Origin: Bacteroidota bacterium
Lineage (GTDB): Bacteria; Bacteroidota; Bacteroidia; Chitinophagales; Chitinophagaceae
Length of the DNA stretch: 32,807 bases
Assembly (NCBI GenBank): GCA_013286485.1
Contig: JABDFN010000012.1
Span: forward strand, 1-32,807
Direction of reading: 5' to 3'
The position numbers were made by a program, and so were the translations under genes. This document shows positions 1 through 9,209 of the stretch, piece after piece. Under the pieces are notes generated by a model. That model made no database searches. It was given only the letters and a program-made list of their open reading frames with translations, and was not told the origin of the DNA. Numbering within the stretch: position 1 is the first letter of the stretch; each line of letters starts with the position of its first letter.

Positions 1-153
1 GTCATATTTGTCATATTCTATTTGAGCTGTTGTAAGAAATATATCCACATACACACCCATCTTTCTAAGATTAGCAGCAGTTTCTTCCATCTGGCAGGTA
101 TCGCCGCCCGGAGAAGAAAATAAAGTAGCCCTGGATATAAAAGCAATCTTCAT
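1..153 (-). CDS. Glycosyltransferase (GT4-like), N-terminal part, truncated by window edge
   Basis: Reverse complement from the ATG at 153 reads MKIAFISRATLFSSPGGDTCQMEETAANLRKMGVYVDIFLTTAQIEYDKYD, open to the window edge; typical N-terminus of GT4-type glycosyltransferases; lies in a polysaccharide cluster. Confidence 0.6.
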   Translation of the reverse strand, partial: MKIAFISRATLFSSPGGDTCQMEETAANLRKMGVYVDIFLTTAQIEYDKYD

Positions 154-171
154 TGCGACAAAGAAACTATA

Positions 172-1122
172 TTATTTGAACTTATTGTAAATAGCCCTTA
201 CCAATTTTTCAGGAAAGAAAGACAGAAAGTAAAGAAGATAAGGCTCATATTTGGTAGGTACTATAGAAATGGCTTTACGAAAATGTACCCTTGCCTTTTG
301 TGGCTGATGTTGATTCCATAAATATTTCTTTCCTACCATTGCATGATAAGATGCTTGTTTATATGCGGAAAAATTTTGTTTCGAAATAATCTCTTTCAAT
401 TCTTTCGCATCATCATCACTTACACACGAATTCTCAATAGATCTTCTTCTTAATTCTATAAATCTGCGTCCACGCCATTTTTCATCAATAGTAACGGATT
501 CAGGATTAAATCGCACTTTAAGCAAAATTTCTTTCAAATTGCAAACCTTGCCCCTACTCAATAGTTCTTTCCACAATAAATGATCTTCAAATGTAATCGC
601 ATTCGCAGGATAACCACCAACCATCAACACAGCCTCTTTTCTAAAAGTTACACAAGGATGAATAAACGGGCATTTTTCATTTATTCTATTCTGTATTTCT
701 TCGTGTGTATAACCGATTGGTTCCAAATTAAAAAGGTAATTACCATCCTTATCGATCACTTCTGCTTCTGAACCTACCAATACATAATCAGGGTGATTAT
801 TTAAAAAATACATTTGTTCTTCCAATCTTTGTGATAAGCATATATCATCAGCATCCATGCGTGCTATATACATGCCTTGTGATGCTTCTAATCCTTCATT
901 AAGACTTTTAATAAGTCCTTTGTTCTCGCGACTGATAAGTCTGATTCTTGAGTCTGAATAGGAGCAGATAATAGTTAAACTATCATCTTCTGACCCATCA
1001 TTGATAATAAGCAATTCAAAATCTGTAAATGTTTGCTGTAAAACGCTGTCAATAGCTTCTTTTATGTAAGAACCGGCATTATATGCTGGCATTAATACTG
1101 TTACTTGGGGTGGATGTAGCAT
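172..1122 (-). CDS. Glycosyltransferase family 2
   Basis: MLHPPQVTVLMPAYNAGSYIKEAIDSVLQQTFTDFELLIINDGSEDDS...ARMDADD: GT2 GT-A fold signature with DxD. Start moved to the internal ATG at 1122; the ORF track extends to 1140. Confidence 0.9.
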   Translation of the reverse strand: MLHPPQVTVLMPAYNAGSYIKEAIDSVLQQTFTDFELLIINDGSEDDSLTIICSYSDSRIRLISRENKGLIKSLNEGLEASQGMYIARMDADDICLSQRLEEQMYFLNNHPDYVLVGSEAEVIDKDGNYLFNLEPIGYTHEEIQNRINEKCPFIHPCVTFRKEAVLMVGGYPANAITFEDHLLWKELLSRGKVCNLKEILLKVRFNPESVTIDEKWRGRRFIELRRRSIENSCVSDDDAKELKEIISKQNFSAYKQASYHAMVGKKYLWNQHQPQKARVHFRKAISIVPTKYEPYLLYFLSFFPEKLVRAIYNKFK

Positions 1123-2653
1123 TTGTGTTATGAGGTGCAAAAATATCCAATAACATCAACAACTCAAATATGACTGTAATTGAAATCATTTCAAACCAGT
1201 ATTCTAAACCAAATAATAATAGTATCAATATTAGCAGATACAACCCATAACTATATTTTTTCCTATACTTCCAAAAGTACCCTATATACAGGAATATAAA
1301 TGCAATTATGCCTAGTAATCCATATTCACCCGCTATTTGATTATAAACAGTATCAGGAAAATTAATGATAGAATGCAACGAAATATCCTGCGAAAGAAAA
1401 TATAGAAGTGAATATAAATGATATTGGAAGAACTCCGGGCTTGCGTACACATAATTAGACGGGTAATTTCCCTGCAAACCTAATCCGGTCATTTTTATCG
1501 CTTGTTTAGAGCTAAAGCGTGCAGTACCTGCACCAAATGCCAGGTTCTTATAATCTTTACCGAGGAATGCAGCTGTTAAATAAAGAGAGTATATCTTACC
1601 CGACCTGGAATATCCTGCCAGTTGCGCATCTTTAGGCTGTATTCCGTAAAGGAGATAAAAATAATTTTTTATCAAATTCGGGTCTAACTTAAGATTAGGG
1701 TTTTTCGTTTTGGAATGGTCGCTCGAAAACTTAAGCTTTTTAAGCAATAATATATGATACTTACCAAAAGCTTCACTTGAATGAAAAATGTAGCTATAGT
1801 CTTCATTCATAGATACTGGTGCTGGGTGTATCTCTTTTTTATTCAATGAGTCCTTTGAAACAAATTTATTATAAACTGTACCTATATACTTAATATTGGT
1901 TGGCGATAATAAGGGATAAAGAAGAAGGCATAGTGTAACAAAAAATACGTTTTTCCTCAATACTTTATTCGAAAATATAAATATTAAGGCAAGTAAAAAT
2001 AGAGATATAAATACCAAAAAATTGCTGGTTGATAATAGCAATATCAGCGTACAAGCAATCGCATAATTTCGTTTGTTGTTAAATAAGAAATAAACAATTC
2101 CAATTACTGATATTGCTGAATTCGTTATGCTATTATTCCAGCTTATACCATATAAATTATCTCCTGTAGATGTACCAAATTTTTCTGCACTATCCCATAC
2201 CCAATATGGCATTATACTATGCGCCATGAACATAATAATGACAAGCTGAATAATGGATACAAGTATATTAAGAGCAAAAAATAAGTCTACGGTATTTAAT
2301 ATTTTTCGTCTCTCTGAATTAACAACTGTCGTATAGATCAAATAAAACGCAATACCGGCAATAATCCATGATGCCATGCCCCAAAAGTATCCTAGCCAAT
2401 AAACCGAGTCAATACTCGTATATTTTAATAGGGGTGCGATCACACCTATTACCGGCATAATAAAATAAAATAAAATAACTCCATTTCTATTTTTAGGAAG
2501 TTTATATTTTTTATACGCTATATAACACAGGTAAAAAAGAAGAAAAAATACTTTTACATATAGCTTAACATTAATTATACCAACTAAAAAAATAAGAAAG
2601 GGCAAGTCTGTATTAGACAATTTCCTGTAAGTTCTGTTTATTACATTTTTCAC
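1079..2653 (-). CDS. Polytopic membrane protein, O-antigen polymerase (Wzy)-like
   Basis: 524 aa with many TM segments and a long hydrophilic loop (GAGTARFSSKQAIKMTGLGLQGNYPSN); position between GT2 and flippase genes. GTG start at 2653. Confidence 0.6.
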   Translation of the reverse strand: MKNVINRTYRKLSNTDLPFLIFLVGIINVKLYVKVFFLLFYLCYIAYKKYKLPKNRNGVILFYFIMPVIGVIAPLLKYTSIDSVYWLGYFWGMASWIIAGIAFYLIYTTVVNSERRKILNTVDLFFALNILVSIIQLVIIMFMAHSIMPYWVWDSAEKFGTSTGDNLYGISWNNSITNSAISVIGIVYFLFNNKRNYAIACTLILLLSTSNFLVFISLFLLALIFIFSNKVLRKNVFFVTLCLLLYPLLSPTNIKYIGTVYNKFVSKDSLNKKEIHPAPVSMNEDYSYIFHSSEAFGKYHILLLKKLKFSSDHSKTKNPNLKLDPNLIKNYFYLLYGIQPKDAQLAGYSRSGKIYSLYLTAAFLGKDYKNLAFGAGTARFSSKQAIKMTGLGLQGNYPSNYVYASPEFFQYHLYSLLYFLSQDISLHSIINFPDTVYNQIAGEYGLLGIIAFIFLYIGYFWKYRKKYSYGLYLLILILLLFGLEYWFEMISITVIFELLMLLDIFAPHNTNATSTPSNSINASI

Positions 2654-2692
2654 GTTGCTAATATAAACTTATCGGATTTACAAACAATTTAA

Positions 2693-4108
2693 TTAATTAG
2701 TACGAAATAGCTCCTTTAACCATCTCAAATGAATTAGCTTGATTTGCCCGGTCAATACACATAATATAGAATAAATAAAAACACAGCAAAATAGCTCCAT
2801 CAAAACATTATCTGTAATCCATTTTGAACAAAAGTAGGCACAAATTGCATATGATATAAAGATGAAAAAAGACTTTATGGAAACATTGAAAATTGTCTTG
2901 CGAAAATAAAAGTAAAATATAGTAGCCTGCCCCAGCATTGCAAAAAGATATGAATAGGCTGCGCCTATTTTATTATACTGCGGAATGAGAATAATGTTTA
3001 GAATAAGGTTAAATATAGTTGATATAGCAAGAGCTACTGAAATAACTTTATATCGTTTTAGTGCAATTAAAGATGTCCACATAAAATTAATGGCAAAATT
3101 TATAGTAATGCACGAGGAAAGAATAAAAAAACAATAATTATTAGTACTTCCATATTTGTTATCTGTAATAGCATCAACTAATGTTCCCCATACGATATTT
3201 AGGCATAATGGCAAAAGGACTGCAATAAACATTTCCATTGTAAATAAATACTGTATATCTTTTTTTCTATTTTCATCTAAATATCTTTTGCCGGCTGCTC
3301 TTGAAAATTTAGTCAACAGTAAGGGACTAATGATAAAAATAGGCAATCGCGACAGCTCATACATTTTATACGCAAAGCTATAATCTGCCAATGCAATTTT
3401 TGTACTGACAAACCCTAATATTATCCAGTCTATTCTGCCTAATAATGCATCAAACAATACAGATACATATTGCGGAAAGGACACTTTTATTAAACTAAAA
3501 TAGGCACGTCTTCTAAAGAATAAACTGAATTGTTGGTATACTTTTACATAAAGAAAAATAGAAATAAACTCAAAAAAAGATGTAGCAACAAATATTATTA
3601 CAACATTGTTTAGTGTTATTTTTCTAAAATAACTTAATATAAGCGCTAGTATTATTTTAAAAAGATTACTGCTTAAACTTACTATCGCATAGGGAGCAAA
3701 TTTTTCTCTCGCATTCAAAGACTGTTTTAAAGGCAATGCAATAAAAATAAATGCTTGTGAAATAAATAACCAGGGTAATATTCTTAAGTCTATTTTTCCT
3801 ACAGTAAATAGGCCAACAAGAATTAGTGTTATTAATGCTAATATTGAAAAAACAATATTATGAAGAAAATAGACAGAAGTAACCCAACCGGATGCGTTGT
3901 TAGACGCAATTTTTCGAATCACAATTGGTTCCAATCCAAAACTCAAAAACAATATTATTGTTAGTGCTATAGCATTAGCCCAACCAAGTATAGCAAAATC
4001 AACTTTTGATAAATACAATGAGGTCATATAAAAAAAAATACCCCCAAGTAATTGGGTTGCTATGGCTTGAATACCAGAGGAGAATATTTTTTTTGAGAGA
4101 TTACTCAT
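2693..4108 (-). CDS. Polysaccharide biosynthesis flippase (Wzx/MATE-like)
   Basis: MSNLSKKIFSSGIQAIATQLLGGIFFYMTSLYLSKVDFAILGWANA...; polytopic flippase pattern. Internal ATG at 4108 preferred over the TTG-initiated ORF at 4138. Confidence 0.8.
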   Translation of the reverse strand: MSNLSKKIFSSGIQAIATQLLGGIFFYMTSLYLSKVDFAILGWANAIALTIILFLSFGLEPIVIRKIASNNASGWVTSVYFLHNIVFSILALITLILVGLFTVGKIDLRILPWLFISQAFIFIALPLKQSLNAREKFAPYAIVSLSSNLFKIILALILSYFRKITLNNVVIIFVATSFFEFISIFLYVKVYQQFSLFFRRRAYFSLIKVSFPQYVSVLFDALLGRIDWIILGFVSTKIALADYSFAYKMYELSRLPIFIISPLLLTKFSRAAGKRYLDENRKKDIQYLFTMEMFIAVLLPLCLNIVWGTLVDAITDNKYGSTNNYCFFILSSCITINFAINFMWTSLIALKRYKVISVALAISTIFNLILNIILIPQYNKIGAAYSYLFAMLGQATIFYFYFRKTIFNVSIKSFFIFISYAICAYFCSKWITDNVLMELFCCVFIYSILCVLTGQIKLIHLRWLKELFRTN

Positions 4109-4168
4109 TATTAAAAGAAAAATAATGTTAGGTTTCAAAAATAGTATTTAAACGGCTACTTTTATACC

Positions 4169-5476
4169 ATGATAAAGTCAAAATGGATTCAAATATCTTT
4201 TATCTACTCGATATTCATTTTGGCGTTTGCAATACCATTACCTTATATATATGGTTCGGCAGCGGCTATTTTGATGGGGGTTATCTGGCTATTACAGGTA
4301 AACTTTAAACACTCATTAAAAAATTTATTACAAAGAAAAGCGTTGTGGACTTGGCTTGTCTTCTTTATTCTTCACGTATTCGGGTATTTCTATAGCACCA
4401 ATAAAGCAGATGCATCGTGGGACCTCGGATCTAAGCTATGCTTTTTTCTGCTACCCATTATTTTAGGATGCAGTGACAACATCACCGAAAAAAGCCTTGA
4501 ATCGCTATTATTATTTTTTATAGCAGGCGTTACGTTTACGGGCATTTATTGCATTGGACATGCAACAATAATATACATGCATACCAAAGCAACCGGCCAG
4601 TTTTTCTATAATAATCTTATTGAGGGCTTAGATGCAAATGCCGTAGCAGAATCGTGGTATACCATATTTGCACTCATTATATTGTTTTTCAATAAATGGA
4701 AATACCATTTTGCAAATCGCAGTTTTATTAAAATGGCGTTGATCTTATTCAATGTATTGTTCCTTATTTTATTAGCATCAAAAACTTTGCTGATTTTTCT
4801 CTTTGTCATTCTAATGCCCATATACATATATCAAATATATTGGAACCAAAAGATACCATTATTTGCCACGTGCTTTACAATATGTTGTTTTCTGGCAGCT
4901 TTTTTACTTGTGTTTTACACGCAAAACCCTATAAAAAAACGTTTTTCAGACGTTATTGATAATAATCCAAAATTTGGCTGGCAATATAGCACTATCGACA
5001 GCGCCGGTACCAGTCATTTTAATAACCTCACACTCCGGCTTTTTCTTTGGAGGGTTGGCTATGACAATGTAAAAGCAAATAATTTATGGTGGTATGGAGC
5101 TGGGATCGGGGATGTACACAAACTTCAAAACAAAAGAATGTCTGATTACGGTATAAAAGACATTTACAATACCAATCAGCCTTCAGCGCTGCACAACATT
5201 AACCTGCATAACATGTATTTAGAAACATTGATAATGCTGGGCATACCAGGATTGATATGTCTGTTGATCATATTTTTTCAACCCCTATTAAATACCAACG
5301 GGCTGCAATCAAAACTGGTATTTGCACTATTTTTTGTGGTCTCTATATTATTTATGATGCAGGAGTCTGCCTTGCAAAGCCAGGATGGGAGAATATTCTA
5401 TTGCTTTTTTAATGTAGTGTTCTGGAGTTTGTATTATACGCGAAAGCGAGAACAACAGGGACAACCATTATTATAA
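4169..5476 (+). CDS. O-antigen ligase (WaaL)-like membrane protein
   Basis: 435 aa polytopic protein; WYGAGIGDVHKLQNKR...LHNMYLETLIMLGIPGLICLLIIFF resembles the conserved C-terminal region of the O-antigen ligase family. Confidence 0.75.
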   Translation: MIKSKWIQISFIYSIFILAFAIPLPYIYGSAAAILMGVIWLLQVNFKHSLKNLLQRKALWTWLVFFILHVFGYFYSTNKADASWDLGSKLCFFLLPIILGCSDNITEKSLESLLLFFIAGVTFTGIYCIGHATIIYMHTKATGQFFYNNLIEGLDANAVAESWYTIFALIILFFNKWKYHFANRSFIKMALILFNVLFLILLASKTLLIFLFVILMPIYIYQIYWNQKIPLFATCFTICCFLAAFLLVFYTQNPIKKRFSDVIDNNPKFGWQYSTIDSAGTSHFNNLTLRLFLWRVGYDNVKANNLWWYGAGIGDVHKLQNKRMSDYGIKDIYNTNQPSALHNINLHNMYLETLIMLGIPGLICLLIIFFQPLLNTNGLQSKLVFALFFVVSILFMMQESALQSQDGRIFYCFFNVVFWSLYYTRKREQQGQPLL

Positions 5477-6247
5477 CAACTCAATTTCACCTTTAAATAC
5501 AAAACTGGCAGGACCACTTAATACTACATTTTTTGCACTAAAGGCTGTATTTTTTATAAAACTCACTTTCAACTCTCCGCCGGGTGTATGTATTGGAATA
5601 GTAAATGTTCCTGTTGCTTCTTTTATACTGGCTATTGCGCTGGCAACAACCCCTGTCCCACAGCTTAATGTTTCATCTTCCACACCCCTCTCATACGTAC
5701 GCACATGCAATATGTCATTCACAAGCTTTGCGAAATTAACATTGACACCATTAGGTTCAAACATTTTCTCATTTCTTATAGCCCTACCTCTCTCAAATAC
5801 CTTTGTTGCGGCAACATCTTCTACCCATAATACATAATGCGGAGAGCCGGTATTAAGTATCGCATGATCTTCATATTGCTCTATCCTTCCTACATCCTGC
5901 ATCTCCAGGTGAATAACTCCCTTCTCAATACTCGCACGATGGGGGCCATCTATCGCTAGAAAACTTGCTTTATTTTCTATTAACCCCAGTGTATGGGCCA
6001 AAGCCACAATACAGCGTCCTCCATTACCACACATGGTACTTTCCCTGCCATCAGAATTATAGTATATCATCTTGAAATCATACCCCTTCTCCTCTTGTAA
6101 ATACATTAATCCATCCGCTCCAATTCCAAAATGCCTGTTACATAAATGGGACACTTGTGCATTTGATAATTTCACAAGTTCTTCCCGATTATCTATCAGA
6201 ATGAAATCATTACCTGTACCATGATATTTATAAAAATTGATTCGCAT
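5471..6247 (-). CDS. dapF: Diaminopimelate epimerase
   Basis: MRINFYKYHGTGNDFILIDNRE...STMCGNGGRC...ETLSCGTGVVASA: both catalytic Cys motifs present. ATG at 6247 preferred over TTG at 6256. Confidence 0.97.
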   Translation of the reverse strand: MRINFYKYHGTGNDFILIDNREELVKLSNAQVSHLCNRHFGIGADGLMYLQEEKGYDFKMIYYNSDGRESTMCGNGGRCIVALAHTLGLIENKASFLAIDGPHRASIEKGVIHLEMQDVGRIEQYEDHAILNTGSPHYVLWVEDVAATKVFERGRAIRNEKMFEPNGVNVNFAKLVNDILHVRTYERGVEDETLSCGTGVVASAIASIKEATGTFTIPIHTPGGELKVSFIKNTAFSAKNVVLSGPASFVFKGEIELL

Positions 6248-6253
6248 ACGTTG

Positions 6254-6261
6254 CAAATTTA
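6254..6261 (-). promoter_or_regulatory. Candidate -7 box TAAATTTG, 6 nt from the dapF ATG
   Basis: Minus strand reads TAAATTTG-caacgt-ATG. Confidence 0.45.
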
Positions 6262-7722
6262 GCGATTACCGATGTATTGTTCAGCCCTTGAATTTAGATC
6301 TCCGCTGCTTGCCCCATTAATATAAAGCATATTTCTCCATGCTGTATTGCGCATCTCTGTTGAAACAGTTGAATGTAATAATCTAAAACCTGTGATCATT
6401 TCTGTTGACCTGTAAAAAAGGAAGACTGCATTTTTATATTGATTGTTTATATTATTATACTGCCATATTTCGTATGGCAATGCCCCTCTTTCATTCTCTA
6501 CAGTCACTATCTCATCAGGCGCGCCATATTTTAAATATATATACCCCCTATCCGTCTCATAACCAGCTTGTGACACAGTGCCAAATTGTTTATTTACTTC
6601 ACGCACTCTGTTTGAAAAAATTTTCCAGGCAGCATCAGGAGCTTTCTTATTAATATCAGCAAAATAATTGTAGATAAAATAGCGCATATACCCCTCATCC
6701 GGATTCTTCAAAAAACTTTTGATAGTTTGCACATTCATTGGCGTAGACATTGGAAGTAACATTTTTAAAATAGCCTTTAACTCAGTCAGATTGTATCGCA
6801 TTACAAACGACTTGCTAATATCTATCACATTTATTTGTTGAAACGCACTATCAGATTTAGCAGAAGCTTTTTCAATACCCCTATCCTTCGGCTTACTCTT
6901 ATAACGTTGAAAAAATAGGGTTTTGGTTGCAATAACAACATTGTCTTTATCGATAAGATTATAATTCACATTATAATTACCCGAGCCCAACTCCGATATA
7001 TCAAAATCACCTGTTAACAGTTGCATATCAGCATTATGAATAGTATCAGTTTTCAGAAGGTTTAGTACAGGACCCCCATTCTCTTGCTTGTTTATAAATA
7101 CTTTTTGGATCAATGGGTAACTTTCTTTTGCAACTATATTTACATTATACAGTTCACCATAATAGTGTAATAATGTTCTGTTTTCATCCAAGAAATTTGC
7201 GCATAATGGTATTTGTTGTCTATTATTTTTTTTAAAAACTCCACCGGCAGCAGAATAATAAGAAGTATCCAATAGTTGTATATCGCTGTAAAAAACACCA
7301 TTTTGTTCAGGCACTGAAAAGCTATCAATAAATACAAAGTGTTGATTCGTATCTGCAACATCTGTTAATTTCAATACAAATACAATTTTTCCCGAAGGCA
7401 ATGCATACTTACGCATATCAATAATAGATGCAGCCTCGGCAATTGCAATTGAACCGGATGCAGGTGTTTTTAATAAGTATTGTTCAGTTGTAATGATACC
7501 TGTTTCATTCTTTATTTTCATTTCGGTTTTTATCTCGGTTTGCCAGGTATTGTTTTTAGTTTTTGTAAAGTGTAAAGAAAGAGGATCTATCTGCCAATAT
7601 ATCTCTGCATAAGCATTCATACCACCATTTGAAAAAACCGCGTGCGAAACTACCGCCTGTATAGCGCTTGCCTGTATTGCAAAACAGAACATCATCAATC
7701 CAATCCAAAAACCTCTGACCAT
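6259..7722 (-). CDS. GWxTD domain-containing protein
   Basis: Signal peptide MVRGFWIGLMMFCFAIQASA; C-terminal DRGYIYLKYGAPDEIVTVENERGALPYEIWQYN typical of the GWxTD family. Start set at internal ATG 7722 (track 7767). Confidence 0.8.
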   Translation of the reverse strand: MVRGFWIGLMMFCFAIQASAIQAVVSHAVFSNGGMNAYAEIYWQIDPLSLHFTKTKNNTWQTEIKTEMKIKNETGIITTEQYLLKTPASGSIAIAEAASIIDMRKYALPSGKIVFVLKLTDVADTNQHFVFIDSFSVPEQNGVFYSDIQLLDTSYYSAAGGVFKKNNRQQIPLCANFLDENRTLLHYYGELYNVNIVAKESYPLIQKVFINKQENGGPVLNLLKTDTIHNADMQLLTGDFDISELGSGNYNVNYNLIDKDNVVIATKTLFFQRYKSKPKDRGIEKASAKSDSAFQQINVIDISKSFVMRYNLTELKAILKMLLPMSTPMNVQTIKSFLKNPDEGYMRYFIYNYFADINKKAPDAAWKIFSNRVREVNKQFGTVSQAGYETDRGYIYLKYGAPDEIVTVENERGALPYEIWQYNNINNQYKNAVFLFYRSTEMITGFRLLHSTVSTEMRNTAWRNMLYINGASSGDLNSRAEQYIGNR

Positions 7723-7737
7723 TTTTATTATTTTTCG

Positions 7738-7745
7738 CAAACCTA
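7738..7745 (-). promoter_or_regulatory. Candidate -7 box TAGGTTTG upstream of the GWxTD gene
   Basis: Minus strand TAGGTTTG-cgaaaaataataaaa-ATG; supports the ATG at 7722. Confidence 0.4.
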
Positions 7746-7811
7746 TAAGAAAAACCCCATTAAACACTTAACAAAACAGTTAAATTGCCTCCAAATTCAA
7801 ACCTCTAAATC

Positions 7812-8420
7812 ATGATAGTTAGCTCATACATGCCATTCCCAGCTATTAGTTGGTGGACAACGATCATTGATACAGACGTATTGATACTTGATAAGGCCGA
7901 GCATTTTGAGAAAATGAGTTTCAGGAACAGGTATGAAATAGCAGGTGCAAATGGCAAAATAATGCTTAGTATCCCAATAGAAAAAGGCCGCAATAACAGG
8001 GCTTCAATGAAAGATATAAAAATAGCACCCGGGAATTGGCAAACACAACATTGGCGAACGATCATGTCGGCATATGGACGCGCGCCATTTTTTGAATATT
8101 ATTCTCCTTACCTGCAAAAATTGTTTGAAACCAATTTCACCTTTTTAATAGATTTTAACGTGGCAAGTGTACAGTATGTAGAGAAGAGTCTGAAAATACA
8201 GCTAAAAAAAACATTTACGGAAGAATACGTCGATAGATATGATAGTGCATTGGACCTGCGTATTGCACCACAACGCACTACCTCTTCATTCCCTCAATAT
8301 TTTCAGCCCTTTGCTAATAAAACAGGCTTCCTTCCCAACCTGAGTATACTCGACTTATTATTTTCAGAAGGCCCTGCAATAATAGCTTGGATAAAAGAAA
8401 ACAAAGAGTTTATTGTGTAA
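7812..8420 (+). CDS. WbqC family protein
   Basis: MIVSSYMPFPAISWW...FRNRYEIAGANGKIMLSIPIEKGRNNR...WQTQHWRTIMSAYGRAPFFEYYSPYLQKLFE: WbqC-like pattern. Confidence 0.85.
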   Translation: MIVSSYMPFPAISWWTTIIDTDVLILDKAEHFEKMSFRNRYEIAGANGKIMLSIPIEKGRNNRASMKDIKIAPGNWQTQHWRTIMSAYGRAPFFEYYSPYLQKLFETNFTFLIDFNVASVQYVEKSLKIQLKKTFTEEYVDRYDSALDLRIAPQRTTSSFPQYFQPFANKTGFLPNLSILDLLFSEGPAIIAWIKENKEFIV

Positions 8421-8423
8421 GTA

Positions 8424-9143
8424 TTATTTGTTGCGTTCTTTATTAAATTGCTTCATCCGCCATACACCATACATAGCTTCCTTTACTATGCCCTTGGTCA
8501 TTTTAGAAGCACCCTCTACGCGGTCAATAAAAATAATGGGCACTTCTTTTACTTTAAATCCCAGTTTCCATGCGCGGTATTTCATTTCTATCTGGAACGC
8601 GTAACCGACAAATTGTACTTTGTCGAGCGGGATCGTTTCAAGCACACTGCGTTTATAACATACAAAACCTGCGGTAGGATCGTCCACAGGCATCCATGTA
8701 ATCATTTTTGTGTAAAATGCACCGCCTTTCGAAATAAATATTCTTTCCCAAGGCCAATTCTTCACCTTGCCTCCCTTTACATACCTTGAACCTACTGCTA
8801 CATCAGCACCATCTTCACATGCTTTATATAGTCTGTTCAGATCATCCGGGTTGTGCGAAAAATCCGCATCCATCTCAAATATATATTGGTAACCCCTGTC
8901 CAGCGACCATTTAAAACCAAAAATATAAGCTGTTCCAAGTCCTTGCTTCCCGGTTCTTTCTATCAGATGCAACCTTCCCGCAAACTCAGTTTGCAGGCCC
9001 ATTACAATATTGGCGGTACCGTCAGGTGAACCATCATCTACAATAAGTATATGATAGTTGCCGGGCAATGAAAAAACCTTGCGGATGATCTTTTCCGCAT
9101 TCTCTTTTTCATTGTAGGTAGGTATGATAACAATCTTGTCCAA
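8424..9143 (-). CDS. Polyprenol monophosphomannose synthase (GT2, DPM1-like)
   Basis: DKIVIIPTYNEKENAEKIIRKV...ILIVDDGSPDGTANIV...EMDADFSHNPDDL...VGSRYVKGGKVKNWPWERIFISKG. No ATG near the domain start; TTG at 9143 proposed (track 9188, also TTG). Confidence 0.9.
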   Translation of the reverse strand: MDKIVIIPTYNEKENAEKIIRKVFSLPGNYHILIVDDGSPDGTANIVMGLQTEFAGRLHLIERTGKQGLGTAYIFGFKWSLDRGYQYIFEMDADFSHNPDDLNRLYKACEDGADVAVGSRYVKGGKVKNWPWERIFISKGGAFYTKMITWMPVDDPTAGFVCYKRSVLETIPLDKVQFVGYAFQIEMKYRAWKLGFKVKEVPIIFIDRVEGASKMTKGIVKEAMYGVWRMKQFNKERNK

Positions 9144-9209
9144 CAGGGCTATTTTTAAAAGAAGGGGCAAAATAAGAAAATATAGCAATACAGGCTTGTT
9201 AAATAGCTA

